Shown here piece by piece: positions 42,960 through 54,724 of a stretch of 64,000 bases of DNA. The notes under the pieces are model-generated. The model had not been told where the DNA came from. It saw only the letters and a list, made by a program, of their open reading frames with translations, and made no database searches. The stretch spans positions 51,009,365 to 51,073,364 of the forward strand of contig OY294047.1 in NCBI GenBank assembly GCA_958510825.1, written 5' to 3'. Position numbers and translations under genes: made by a program. Numbering within the stretch: the first letter of the stretch is position 1; every line of letters starts with the position of its first letter. The DNA is from Brachypterus glaber. Lineage: Eukaryota; Arthropoda; Insecta; Coleoptera; Kateretidae.

Positions 42960-43545
42960 CAATTCAATTAAAATATAATATACGAATATTAACATATTGT
43001 ATGGAAAATTTCTATGTAATATGTAAATTTATATATATTATGATACATATATATCAAATGGCGATTTAATTGAAAGAGATAGTAAATATAAGGTCGCTTA
43101 TTTTTGACACAAGCAAAATAAACAGTGTTTATTCACAAAATTTTATTAAAACTTAAAATTTATACGTATTTTTCATTAAATTTTCTATTTTAGATGCATG
43201 GTTTTGGATGCAAATTTATGTTATTTTAACTTTATCAAAGTGAACAATTTAAACAATTTTAGGTAATGTTATATACTTTCACAAAATTTTACAATATTTT
43301 ACATAAATAACATATAGTAGGTATACTAAAACCGTATGGAAAATTTTATAATTAAATTATGCGTATTTACATAGTTTCTCATAATGTTACAGCGTTTTAC
43401 ATAAATTATTTGACATAGTAGAGTATAGAAAAAACATATGAAAAAATTTCATAATTTGTTTTTAAATATTTACGTATTTTCAAATAATTTTACAATAATT
43501 TACATAAATTAACATAGTGCAAATGTACAAATACAAAATAAAAAT
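42960..43545. repeat. Degenerate tandem repeat, about 110-bp period
   Basis: Recurring words in order: ATGGAAAATTT, ATTTACATAGTTT or ATTTACGTATTTT, ATTTTACAATA and TTACATAAATTA(A)CATA, in three or four diverged units around 43270-43540 with an outlying unit near 42985. Confidence 0.5.
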
Positions 43546-43895
43546 TCTCAACAATAAAACAACAGTACTTATTTTCTAAAATTTTGCTGATTGGGTTTAC
43601 AGTGCGCCCTGTGCTTCTTTCAAGAGTCCTTAGTGATAAAACAGGCCGGTTTACGATTGATTTTAAACACTCCTCAAGACATCACGTTAAGTGTATTAAT
43701 TATGACCGATTTAGAATATAAATACAAGTTAAATAAATATCTATAAAACTTATGTCCCTTATTTTTTACAGTGTAATATGTTTAAGTGCCAAAGATACTC
43801 TAATGTTTTATAGATAGATATTTATTTAATGGAGATCTCTACAACTAGAATTATGAAACAAAAGACGTCTACCCTATCTCTATCTCACTTATGAT

Positions 43896-43977
43896 ACACT
43901 TTCCAGCCAACCAAATAAATACTGTATTTGTTTTTCATACAACAAATACAGTATTTATTTGGTTGGCCGGAAAGTGT
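43896..43977. repeat. Long hairpin, about 33-bp arms
   Basis: ACACTTTCCAGCCAACCAAA followed by TAAATACTGTATTTG pairs with its inverse (one mismatch, CCGG/CCAG) around a 12-nt loop. Pre-miRNA-like in size, but also fits a minimal MITE. Confidence 0.75.
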
Positions 43978-44085
43978 AGCACTGAGCGGCACGAACGAAC
44001 CTAGCTAATGTGAATCTGTAGAATAAGATAATTCTACTAAAATTTAGATGGCGCCAGTAATTTCTTTAATAAAAATAAATAGTAA

Positions 44086-44165
44086 CACTTTTCGCCCGGC
44101 CAAGTAAATATTGTATTTGTTCAACAAAGAACAAATACAGAATTTGTTTGGTTGGGTGGAAGTGG
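44086..44165. repeat. Diverged sister of the hairpin at 43896
   Basis: CACTTTTCGCCCGGCCAAGT and GGTTGGGTGGAAGTG close a stem containing ATTGTATTTGTTC/GAACAAATACAGAAT. The same layout as the first hairpin, with several mismatches. Confidence 0.6.
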
Positions 44166-44529
44166 GAGTGTATGTATTTCTTCTATCCTTTTTGGGTAGA
44201 ACTTTTGTCCCTGTCTAATCTAACGGGAGAATTCGCCATTGACACTTCAAGAAATTACACTGTAAAAAATAAAAAGTTTTATGGTATTTTACAACTGAAT
44301 TAATTTAGGTATAATCTGCTTAAAAAAATCCAGACTCAAAATTAAAAAACTGGCTGATTTTGAGAAAATGTGACTTACACTTACGCTTCATTTTCCCTAA
44401 GTGCTTCCTATTTTTACTTTCTCATAAAAGGAAGTATTGTGAAAAAAAATAGGTAACATTTTTTTTTTTGCTTAAATCATTTTAAATTTTCCTCAAGCGT
44501 CGAAAAAAATCAAAATAAACAACAAAATT

Positions 44530-44760
44530 ATGTCTGTCTGTCTGTCGGTGAGTCTGTCTGTCTATCCGTATCCACGTATCCGTATCCACGTATCCGTATC
44601 CACGTATCCGTATCCACGTATCCGTATCCACGATAACTTAAGAACGTTTTAAGCTAGCGACTTGAAATTTAGTATGCTAATGTATTTTTATATTATCTTG
44701 AGCAAAATCGGTTGGGGGTAAGGGGGGTAAAAGGAAGGTTAAACTTTTGTTTTAGTCGTT
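44530..44760 (+). mobile_element. Distant relative of the ACATCGGCAC element
   Basis: It has the same order of parts: (GTCT)n, a spacer with GATAACTTAAGAACG, then GGTTGGGGGTAAGGGGGGTA and AGTCGTTTTTTTATC. No ACATCGGCAC ends seen. Confidence 0.45.
44564..44633 (+). repeat. 14-bp minisatellite, five units
   Basis: ATCCGTATCCACGT repeated five times with no visible change. Confidence 0.95.
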
Positions 44761-45490
44761 TTTTTATCTACAATAGAAGAAAAATTTACAAAACACATAA
44801 AACGTTAAATAAAACTACATAAAGCGCGCCCCCCCCCCAAAATGTAAAAAATGTTTCTGAACATAACTTCTTTATTATTCCCAACAGAAGAAAAATTTAA
44901 AAACCACTTGAAAGGTAAAATAAAATTACAGAAAATCTGTTACTATCGTTCCTAGGTACTTTATGGAATTGTATTCTGCATAATTTCTCTTTTCCCCTAT
45001 CAGCGAGAGAACTCAAATAAAGGATGCTAATAAAAAGAAGCTCTCACTTAACATTTGTCAGATATGCTTATCTGAAATAGAAACCAGCGCTGAAACGAAG
45101 TCATCGACACTATGAAAATGAAAGGTTTCCAAATTACAAACAAATTTTTAGATAAGAAGTTGATGGCTTATGTTTGATATAAATAATATTATAATTACCT
45201 ATAAATATTATTTCGTAATTCTTAAAAAGATTTATTAACCCTAAATAATAAAGATAATTTCTAATTGTTTTTGATCTATTGAACACGCAGTTGCCTACCC
45301 TCGAGAAACCGAAAATAAACATTAAAAAATTGAGTTTAATTTTTTTTACTTGCTTTACCTTAAACTAGTACTAGTTCCTTAGCAGTTGGTTAAAAAAACT
45401 GGTAAACTTACCATAAGCAAAGCTTACCTTAATTTTTTAAAATTTTCATAAGCTTGAATCTACTTGCTCACCCAGCGACCTTCTTTACTT
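44760..45490. other. A+T-rich stretch, nothing recognised
   Basis: A poly-C run (CGCGCCCCCCCCCC) at about 44826. No gene. Confidence 0.4.
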
Positions 45491-45496
45491 TTATGG

Positions 45497-46216
45497 TACA
45501 GTGCGGTCCAAAAGTCACCCCCCCTTTTAACTTTTGAACGAGTTGAGATATCGACTTCAATTTAGAACTCTTAAATAAGACAACTTAAACTATCTTTTAG
45601 CATATAATTGATATTTTCAGCTCTTAAAATGTGGCCAGGGGGGCATGGGGGGACATTTTTTTTAAATGGAAAGGGGGGTCGTGTGATACATCATTTTAAA
45701 GCTTTTAAAATTCTCTATTTAAACTAACATTTTTAAATTTTTAAAAAATGTTTTTTAAGGTTTTGATTTTTCAATTTTTTGTGCTAAAACATTCGATTTT
45801 TTAAGTTTTTTTTTTATAAATTTTTATTTATGTTAACTAAAATTAGTTTAAAAGTATAATTAACATTTTTTTATGATGAAATTAGGCATTTTTAAAAAAT
45901 TATTTGTTTTTTTTTAGAGGAATTTTGACATTAATACCCATTTTCAACCCCATTTTAAACCCATTTTTTTTTTAATTTAAAAGTATGGAGTTAAATGGAG
46001 AATTTTATAAGCTTTAAAATGATGTATTACACGACCCCCCTTACCATTTAAAAAAATGTGTCCCCATGCCCCCCTGCCCACATTTAAGAGCTGAAAGTAT
46101 TAAATATATGCTAAAAGATAGTTTAAGTTGTCTTATTTAAATTCTAAATTTAAAGTCGATGTCTCTACTGGTTCAAAAGTTAAGAGGGGGGGGGGTGACT
46201 TTTGGACCGCTCTGTA
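45497..46216. mobile_element. Foldback element family A, copy 2 (720 bp)
   Basis: Ends TACAGTGCGGTCCAAAAGTC and its inverse, flanked by TA. From about 45575 inward the arms equal those of 1923-2643 (TAAATAAGACAACTTAAAC, TTTCAGCTCTTAAAATGTGG, TGATACATCATTTTAAAGC). Frame 46128-46313 is chance. Confidence 0.8.
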
Positions 46217-46219
46217 TAT

Positions 46220-47090
46220 AAATAACTATTACTCATGGAACTTAAAGCATTTTATATCTTCACTGCTTGTTATAAATATCTTTGCTAACTTAAATTTCCA
46301 ATCAAAAATATGATTGACCTTCCCTCATCGATGTTGTTTCATTTTTGTCACATTGTAACCCTGCGTTTGACGTGACTGTAATTAGGTTTTACCAGCAGTG
46401 TTTTTTTTTTAAATATTGTCTGCTTTTAAGTGGAAGGTAGGTCTGCCAAAACAGGATTTTTTGTTTAAACTTTTTCGATGTTCTCCCTAAAAGTTTCCTA
46501 AACAGTTTTCTTAAAGTTTTAATGATGTCTAGGAAAAAAGAAAACAGTTTATCTCATCAAAACTAAATATCGAGGGGAATTTCTCGGAAAAATATTGTGT
46601 AATTCTTTAATTAATTCCTCATATTATTCCCCTAATTTGTCAACCAATTCTCAAACTAATTTTCTAATTCTATTTTGATGTATTTATCCATTTTAATATC
46701 TATAAATTAAAAAAAAAATATTTCGATGACCTTCCGTCTGTCCGTCAGTCTGTCCAAAAGCCTAGGGGATTGCTTAGTGGAGTGTTTCTTTAAAAATAAA
46801 AAAAATCGATTTTTTTTTAATTGGCTTAAACTATTTTTCTCAATTTTTTTACGTTAGTGAAATACACTGCCCAGTAAAAGAGGTTTCCCATTTTTAACCG
46901 CGCGTAAAGCGGATTTTTTATTATCAGATTCTCTTTCTACAAGGCTTTCTGAAAATTTGAAAATTTTCAAAATGGGAATGCAAAATTACAACCATAACAT
47001 TTCATTACTGGTTTTCTCGGGACGTATATTTTTTTTTGAAATTTTGGCGAAGGCGCAATTACATTTATGGTTTGGACTTTTTAATTATTA
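46220..47090. other. A+T-rich stretch, nothing recognised
   Basis: A short GTCTGTCCGTCAGTCTGTCC tract at about 46735 recalls the (GTCT)n elements. No gene. Confidence 0.4.
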
Positions 47091-47172
47091 CCGAAAATAA
47101 ATAAGTCATAAGTCATAATTTATTAATGCTAATAGATTACAAAGATCTTTACACAGGTCAATAATTTAAATA

Positions 47173-47176
<4 letters not shown>

Positions 47177-47233
<57 letters not shown>
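47177..47233. repeat. (AT)n microsatellite
   Basis: About 28 AT units within the LINE 3' UTR. Confidence 0.95.
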
Positions 47234-47237
<4 letters not shown>

Positions 47238-47305
47238 AAACATACATTTGTTTACAAAAAGGAATAAAAGTAATATATAAAACATAATTGAGCAAAAACA
47301 AAACA

Positions 47306-49066
47306 CTAGTTGGACACCATGTTTGAAAAATCAAAGTTCAGAAACTCAGAAACCGAATAGAAAGCGTTTGCCAATAAGTGTTTTTTTATAACCTTTTCTA
47401 AACTTACCACCGGAAGACCACGAACGGTCTCTGGAAGTTTGTTAAAAAACTTAAGAGAATGAAAATTCAGACCATTCTGCGATGCCCTTAACCTGAAGAA
47501 ACCAGGACGCAAATCATTATTTGCTCGAGTATTGTGCTGATGAACATCAGCATTCCGAGAAAAGCTGCATTGGTTGATGTGAGCATGTCGGAGACAGTGA
47601 TATATATATATATAGGCAAGGAAGAGTGAGAATGCTAAATTCTATAAACTTACCTCTACATTCATCCCTGTATCCCAAACTCCCAACAACTCGAACAGCT
47701 CTCCTCTGAAGGCTAAATATTCTTTCACTGTCAGCACAATCTCCCCACAAAGCTATACCATATTCTAGGATTGAATGTATGAACCCGAAGTATGCTGTAC
47801 GCAGAACTGCACCAGACACAGTACCTTGTAGAGATCTTAAGCAAAAAACATGTTTAGCAAGCCTTGATGCCAACATGTCAGTATGAGGCCTCCAGGTAAA
47901 AGTCGGGTCAAGGATTACACCCAGAAACCTCACACTTTCAGTTCCCACAAAACTCCTTGAATCTCTCAAAGAAAAGAGCACTCGCTCTGTTTTTGAAGCA
48001 TTTAGAGAAAGTCCGTTACAAGCAAACCATTCGGCAGCCATCGATTGTGCGAATGCAGCCCAGTACTGAACCTGTGCTAAATTTTTACCTTTAACAGTCA
48101 AGTTAGTATCATCAGCGAAATGAATACATTCAGTGTTATTTGGTATGTAATCAATAAAATCGTTCAAATAAATTAAAAAAAAAAGTGGACCCAAGATTGA
48201 CCCTTGTGGGACACCTATTGTTATTTTTTTTTTCTGTAAACATTTTGCCGTCTATTTAAACAGATTGATAACGGTTACTTAAATAAGATTTTATTAATTT
48301 TAGAGACATTTCGCTGAAGTTATACTTTTCAAGTTTTTTGAGTAGAGTAGGGTGATCCACACAATCGAAGGCTTTAGTTAGGTCTAAAAATAACGAGAGC
48401 GAGTACTCGCCCTCTTCAAAACATTCAAGGGTACGGGTAATAAGGTCCGCTATTGCATCCGTAGTATTCTTTCCTTTCCGAAAGCCAAATTGCTTTGATG
48501 AGAAAAGTTTATTAACCTCAAAAAACTCTAATATTCTCCGAGCCACAGCTTTTTCAAATATTTTTGAAATGACGGGTAAGAGAGAAATGGGGCGATAATT
48601 TGCCACATCATTTTTGTCACCCTTTTTGAAAATTGGTATAACCTTGGCAATTTTTAGAGAATCCGGAAAAACACCCGAGTGAAAACATTTATTTATTAAT
48701 TTGGTAATAGGTCCTGCTAGTAGGTCAACATTTTTCTTAATTAAAGGTACAGACAAACCATACATATCTCGGGATTTACTATTTTTTAGTTTAAGAATGA
48801 TGTCCCTAACTTCAATAAAAGAAACTTCCGACAATGCGAAACAGGAGCTGGGTTTTTCAATATTCATAATATTGATAGGATCAAGACTTGTATGAGGTAT
48901 ATGTTTTTTAAGATCATGTGAAATTGAACTAAAATAATTATTATAAGTATCAGGTCGAATTGAGACATTCTCTGAACTACTTTTTTTGTTCCGCTTTTCA
49001 TTAATTATTTTCCAAGTGGATTTAGATATGTTCTTTGAATTATTAAGAAATCTGTCATTTGCTGTT
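47306..49066 (-). pseudogene. Reverse transcriptase, CR1-like, nearly full RT domain, two frameshifts
   Basis: Frame 1 (49066-48256) has the pre-RT segment (KSTWKIINEKRNKK), fingers motif IAKVIPIFKKGDKNDVANYR, PISLLPVISKIFEK, KQFGFRKGKNTTDA and palm motif A SLFLDLTKAFDCVDH. A frameshift in an A/T run near 48220 leads to frame 2 (48194-47547): motif B GVPQGSILGPLFFLIYLNDF, motif C HFADDTNL (FADD instead of YADD), FLGVILDPTFTWRPHTDML and EYGIALWGD. A second shift near an AT dinucleotide run at 47600 gives the tail (47512-47306) with LKFFNKLPETVRGLP. No endonuclease. Dead copy; both shifts lie in simple repeats. Confidence 0.9.
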
Positions 49067-49407
49067 TTTTAGCGTTTTTTATAGTTAGATTATATCTCAG
49101 TCGGTACCTGTTTCTGCAGACTGATATGAAAATAACAAAAAAATAATAAGAATCTTAAAACTCTTTCGCGAAAAAGAAAGTGCGGTGAAACTGTACCATT
49201 TTCAGTTAATTTTATATCAATGACAGTTTCGAGCTGCTGGCCCTCTTCAGTCTACCAATATCACTCTGTACGATGATTAGAAAATAGATTGATGGAATAA
49301 AAAATTAATATTTGTATAATTTTGTTTAAAATTAAAAATTTCTGTCCTTACTGTCTTAATTATTGTTTTGAGTAGTTCCCTTTAGATGGTAGCCAGTTTT
49401 TAAAATA

Positions 49408-50023
49408 TTCATATTTTATAACTGAACACACTAGTTAGAAGTGATCTATATTTTTACAGTAAAAAAATGAATTCGTTGTTGTACGCCGTAAAAAAAGTTA
49501 GTTAGCAAAACCACCACTGGCGGCAGCACTCTTTAAATTTGATGACAGCCATACTTCAAACTTGTTTGTTTATTATGTAAACAGGTGGTTGGCTCGAGAT
49601 TCTGTTCAAAAACCTTGTGTGAAATTGATTAAAAATAATTGAAGAAGAATATATGGTTTATACACCTACAAATCTCTCCGAAATTGCAAATGCTACATTA
49701 GACAAGTTACCATCGAAATCGCGAAAAGTGTACGATTTAGCCAACGAAAAAAATTTAAAATGAGCTAAGGAAGGTTTGAGTTTATTTCAAAGCATTGTAT
49801 GGACCTATTTTAATAAAAAAAAACATACTTTATTACTGAATAAATTAAATTCAAAAATTGATATTAAAAAAAATATATACAGGATGCTTGAAGAAAAAAT
49901 AGTATGTTTCACTCAGAGAAAAAGTGCTTTTTTTTACTCGTTTGTAGTTTCCTGACTCCATTCGCGTCGTCCGTAAATTCTACAGACTTCACTTTTCCTC
50001 TTAGTAAAACAATACACTATTTT
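49408..50023 (+). mobile_element. Recombinase-leader repeat family K, copy 3
   Basis: Parallel to 25385-26007 over its whole length. The mini-ORF start is ATA instead of ATG (about 49637) and the stop is in the same place. The 3' palindrome ends AAACAATACACTATTTT. Confidence 0.75.
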
Positions 50024-50089
50024 ACAGTGCCTAAATTAAGTCTGGAATCACCCTATTAACTTTTTAGTTACAACTTAAAAAAAAATCGC

Positions 50090-50215
50090 TTGGACAGGTC
50101 GGTTTTTATTTTTTATTTTGCCAATTTTGGTGTAAAAAAAGTTATTAAAATTTTGATAACTTTTTACTTACACCAAAATCTGCAAAATTAAAAAAAAAAT
50201 CAACCTGTCCGAGCT
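50090..50215. repeat. Imperfect inverted repeat, about 45-bp arms
   Basis: GGACAGGTCGGTTTTTATTT ... CCAATTTTGGTGTAA pairs with TTACACCAAAATCTG ... CAACCTGTCC. Confidence 0.6.
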
Positions 50216-50229
50216 GCTTTATAATTAAC

Positions 50230-51035
50230 TCTGCTTATGCTGGGGAGAGCTTGACTGTAGCTGTTTTTTTAAGTAAAAGATTCCAAAGAGATTTTCGTAC
50301 GACCTAGTATAGATACACGAAATAAAGAAAAATGCATGTTCACTATATATTCTCGTTTTTCTATCGCACGAGTGCATATTTGAATTAAATGACAACTATG
50401 CACACTCACTTATCCAAACGATTACACATAGCTTTCATTTTGACAAAAGTCATTTGACGTTTATAAAATTTTGAAATGTCAAAAATTAAACACAGGTAAT
50501 TCTTTAAAATTTACATTTTTAAAGAGTCTAGAATGCAGATCGAACGAAAAATGTTGTTCGCAACTCCTTTGCGACAAGTTCTTAGTGCACTTCGCGTTGT
50601 CAAAAAAACTTCATTCTCGTGCACTAAGGACTAAAGTCGCTTACTCGTTATTAACTAGATTTTTCGGTTTAATAAGTAATATTTTTAAGAAGAAAATTAC
50701 TATTTGTTTTTTCTATTATTGGTTTACAATTATTGATTTAATTTTTTCATATTTATTTATTTATTTATTTATTTATTTATTTCTTTTATAGTTTACAATT
50801 CATTAATTTTGAAACGAAACCAAAAATTCAGTAAAGTTTTCTTATTTTCCATATTTTTCATTAAAATTTTTAGAATGATTATTCCATTATCTCTTATATC
50901 AATGTAGGCTGCAGAAGCTGATTATTAATTTTGATTTTCTAAAATATCTTTAACAAAATTTTCGAAAATAAAAAATAGACATGACATGTTGACATTTTTA
51001 AATAGAAAAATAACAGAGATAAATTTTTAATAAGT
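50230..51035. other. A+T-rich stretch with a palindrome and (TTTA)n
   Basis: AGTTCTTAGTGCAC and GTGCACTAAGGACT (50577-50633) bracket a centre with TTCGCGTTG. A (TTTA)n run lies at 50752-50782. The 106-codon frame 50471-50791 crosses both and ends in the microsatellite, so it is not credited. Confidence 0.5.
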
Positions 51036-51040
51036 GTTAA

Positions 51041-51256
51041 AGTAGGTTAGGCTAAATGTGACACCCAGGGTAATTGTGACATGTCCTGTTATAATTCTTC
51101 TAAACTAGTTTAGATCCAATCCAACTCTGGCATTAGGTTTTTGAATTATTAATATTATTATTAAATATTGCGCGTACAATTTCGATTGGATTTAAACTTG
51201 TTTAGACGAATTATGACAGGACATGTCACATTGTGTCAAATTTAGCCTAACCTACT
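51041..51256. mobile_element. 216-bp palindromic MITE
   Basis: AGTAGGTTAGGCTAAATGTG at the left and its near inverse at the right. Inner arms TTGTGACATGTCCTGTTATA and ATTATGACAGGACATGTCAC. The centre is A+T-rich. Target duplication not clear. Confidence 0.75.
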
Positions 51257-51671
51257 GTACTGAAAGTTTCAGGAATATTGAGCAGTTGCGGTCTGAGATT
51301 GAGGGGAAATGTTTTTTTTTCTAATGCAAAAATAAAAAAAAACTTTGGACTTTGACCTTTTGTATCTCGAATCATACTTTTCTTTAGCATTTCCTTTCTG
51401 TGTTCAATAATTCGAGGTTACGCCGTAACCTGCCTCTTTGATCATAATTCACCGCTCATTGCGGGCCCACATAAATATCGCACCGCGGGCATTTTAATTG
51501 TTAAAATGCGCACATGAATAATTGCACACCGACATAATAATAATAATAAGCCAATAAGGTATTTAATGCTTCGTAGATCCTGGTATACTATTCCAGAGCG
51601 TTTTTTAAGATCGCCAAAAACTACATTACTGATTTAATATAAAAAACTTTGTTTTTGCAAACATTTATCTA

Positions 51672-51806
51672 TAGTGTATTACATAACTAGTGTGGAAAGT
51701 GACATATTTCACGCGAGTGGGAAGGTTTACGAACGAGCCGTCAGCCGAGTGATGAAACCCCACGAGTGTACGAAATACACTTTCCAACAAGTTATGTACA
51801 CTATTT
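51672..51806. repeat. 135-bp imperfect palindrome with CGAG-rich core
   Basis: AGTGTATTACATAACTAGTG and AACAAGTTATGTACACTATT form the outer arms; GTGGAAAGTG and CACTTTCC the inner arms; the core has ACGAACGAGCCGTCAGCCGA. Same layout as the heads of the units at 19152 and 19864. Confidence 0.65.
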
Positions 51807-51809
51807 TTC

Positions 51810-52880
51810 CTACGATTCTGAAAAAATATAAAGTTTCTTAATTTAATATTTTCTAATTTTTATTACTTATTTAAAGAATTTTTGAGAAAAGCAAAGCATA
51901 CAAAGCAAAAAATGGCATACAAATTTATGTATGTTAAACAGGAAATATGATTTTCTTTTACTTTTAGTTTTAGTGGTTTTTAAATTATATTAAACAATAC
52001 AATACCTAGCTGTTTAATAGGTTGCCTATAACGCAAGCCTCTTGTGTAAATCAAGGCAAGACAGCTTGCTAATTAAATTAGATTTCTTTAGATATGTTCC
52101 CATATAAAACAGTAAAATTGTACTGTTTAACGATTTCATAAGAAAAAGACCGTGTATTTTGATGTTTTTTATAAAATGTAAGGTAACTAATCAAAAATTA
52201 AGTAATTTTTATAAAATCTAGACATAAATAAAACATTCCAAGTTATATCTTGGTCAATCTAGTAAGGTTATAACTATAGTTTCTATTTTTGACATGACAA
52301 ACAGAAATATTTGGATTGAAAAACATAAAAGATATCATAAAATTCTTTGATGAAAGGTGGAAAATGCATATAAAACGAGGTGAGCTAAATTCGTGGAATC
52401 TACAACGTAAATTAAGGCAAACCTACATACGTGAAATTAGGCAAACCTACATACATAAATATCAAACTAGGGTGATATGAAAATATCAAACAAGTGTGAT
52501 ATAAGGCGTTTTCTAAAGAACAAAAGAGTGTGCTAAATGTCATTTTTATAGGGGATCGTAGGAAAATATAATAAGGTACTTTCATTCCACATTTGAAGAG
52601 ATTATCTTTATTTGTTAAAAAGTTATAGCAAATAAACCTGTACCCCCATCTATTTATTAATACTTTGTAGCTTTAGTTTCAGAGTTGGTACAGAACATAC
52701 TTTTACATAAATTAATTGAGACCCATATATAACCCAAAACGCTGTGCTAAAAACCAAAAAGTGGCTAGCGCAGCGAACGTGTTAAACATTTTTTAGGATG
52801 CTTAACACAAATTGCTCTAAAGTATATCAGTTACTGTAATTTAGTCTTATATAATTTTTAATTCAGCGTATTTTAGTTAG
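51810..52880. other. A+T-rich stretch with a short tandem
   Basis: AGGCAAACCTACATACGTGA and a near copy occur in tandem at about 52414-52462, then AAATATCAAACTAGGGTGAT is duplicated nearby. No gene. Confidence 0.45.
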
Positions 52881-52887
52881 TTATCTG

Positions 52888-53240
52888 TTAACCCATGGTA
52901 CCGTTAGATGTCGGGTTTTGTTTTGTATTTGCAAAACTTTTCCATATATTTCTATCCTTCGCCAGTTCTTTTGAAGTACGCCTTTTATTTAAAATTTCCC
53001 CTATTTCCTGATTCCATTTTCTTCTAGGTCTCCCAGTTGTACTTTTCGAATCCCATCCAGCTTCCCAAATTGCCTTTACCAAGTTTCCTTCGTCCATTCG
53101 GACAAGATGTCCAAACCAACTAAGTTGCCTCTCTTCTATCCTGTTCAAAATTGGAAGTACTCCTAGTCGTATTTTAGTGAACACAATATTATATTTGAGT
53201 ATACTCTTGAAGAGTAACTGTTCTCGTTTAGCCCTCCAAA
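52888..53240 (-). pseudogene. LINE C-terminal fragment, RTE/endonuclease-RT-like
   Basis: The minus frame from about 53240 reads YTLWRAKREQLLFKS, then IRLGVLPILNRIEERQL, SWFGHLVRMDEGNLVKAIWE, TTGRPRRKWNQEIGEIL. The pattern R(R/Q)LxWFGHxxRMxxxxxxKxxxE followed by GRPRxxW is the hallmark of the extreme C-terminus of RTE-type and related endonuclease-reverse-transcriptase proteins. Only about 115 codons remain and no catalytic motif is present. It ends at a stop at 52888. The frame is intact, but the fragment cannot act. Confidence 0.75.
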
Positions 53241-53471
53241 GAGTATAACAATAATAACAGAAATAATAACAGTGTAAGGTAACTAGATGTACGGTTTAAT
53301 AAACAACTGATAAATTATGGGGTTACCTCTACCATATAATTTGCGAATTTATTTTGTACCGATATATTACAAATTATTGTAACATGTACCTACAGATGTA
53401 ATTTTGCGATTACCATTGTTTAATTATTATGAAGAATAATATGCACTCATAAGCATAAACTAACCAAAACA

Positions 53472-54720
53472 GGTATAAGAGGTTGCATTAATGATTGGCT
53501 AATTTCATTTTTATCTGGAAGAAATTTTAAAGTAAAAATTAACAAGTCCTTTTCGAAAACTTTTTTTCATTCAACGGGTACACCACAGGGCAGCATTTTA
53601 GGCCCATTATTGTTTCTCCTATTTGTTAACGACTTGCCGTTCTTTATTAAGGATGGAAAATTATTTATTTATGCAGATGATACCACGATTGTAATCTCTG
53701 CAAATGATGTAGATTCTCTAATTATTAAAATTAATAACATTTTATCGGCCTTTTCAAAGTGGTGTGAAAAGAACAAATTGATCCTAAATAGCGATAAAAC
53801 TGTATTTATTGAATTTGGTCATATACGTAAAAGGTATGCAGATTTATCCAATAGCAATATAAAATTTTCAAATTCGACTAACTTTTTAGGTGTACTTATA
53901 GACAAGAACCTTTCATGGACAGAACATATTAAAAATCTGTGTAATAAATTAAATAAACAAGTTTTTTTACTTAGCACTCTCAAGGAAAACCTTGACATTC
54001 AAACCCTGTTAACCGTCTATTATGCCAATGTACATTCGCTTTTATCATACAACATTATAGTTTGGGGCCAATCTGTGGATATGGAAGATTTACTAGTCAT
54101 TCAGAAAAGACTGTTAAGAATTATTTTTAAATTAGGTTTCAATGTGTCTTGTCGTGAATATTTTAAAAACTATCGTATTTTAACTGTCGTGTCCATATAT
54201 TTATTTAAGTTATTAATTTTTATTAAAAAAAAATGCAGTTCATTAAATACTCACAAAAGTTTTCATGAGTATCCCACTCGAAACAGTAATCTTCTGGTTA
54301 TTAAAAGATATAATTTGGCAATGCATAAAAAATCTCCTTATCATGCAGGCCAGTTTTATTATAATCTATTGCCAGAGTCTATAAAAATATTACCATTTAA
54401 AGCATTTAAAGCAAAAGTTAAAAAATTGCTCCTACAGGAAACAATTTACGGTTATAAAGAATTTGAAACCTTTGTCAAAACATGGAATTAAATTATTTTA
54501 TATTGTTTCGTATTTTAACCCCTATATTTAATCGACATCATGTATATGTATGTGAATATGTATTTATGTATATATATATCTTTATGTTTATATTTATGTT
54601 TATATTTATATTTATTCATCTTATGTATACGCTTACCTTAATGTAAAATTATTTATCTTTGACGATGTCTATCTATGTAAAATAGCCTACGACAATAAAG
54701 TATATTATTATTATTATTAT
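53472..54720 (+). mobile_element. 5'-truncated LINE with (ATT)n tail
   Basis: A plus-strand fragment from RT motif B onward with 3' UTR, an AATAAA-like signal (ACAATAAAGTATATT) and a tail of five ATT units (54704-54720). Truncated at about 53472, upstream of motif B. Confidence 0.8.
53474..54491 (+). pseudogene. Reverse transcriptase C-terminal half, CR1-like, open frame
   Basis: One uninterrupted frame of about 339 codons. It begins GIRGCINDWLISFLSG, then motif B GTPQGSILGPLLFLLFVNDL, motif C IYADDTTI with intact YADD, KWCEKNKLILNSDKT, FLGVLIDKNLSWTEHI, SLLSYNIIVWG, IQKRLLRIIFKLG and the terminal HAGQFYYNLLPESIK. The palm motif A Asp, fingers and endonuclease are missing by 5' truncation, so it cannot act. 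Having no stop or frameshift over 1 kb in this A+T-rich background means it is the youngest LINE insertion of the window. The ATG at 53610 is internal. Confidence 0.85.
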
Positions 54721-54724
54721 AAGG

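Larger units (their letters stand above)
47097..49070 (-). mobile_element. 5'-truncated LINE, 2 kb
   Basis: Covers most of a reverse transcriptase and the 3' UTR, with a tail of TTATGAC repeats (47097-47120) and an (AT)n tract in the UTR. The 5' break lies just upstream of the pre-RT segment. Confidence 0.8.

Noticed and set aside
50471..50791. A 106-codon plus-strand frame
   Set aside because: It runs through a palindrome and ends in a (TTTA)n microsatellite coding for LFIY repeats. No domain seen.
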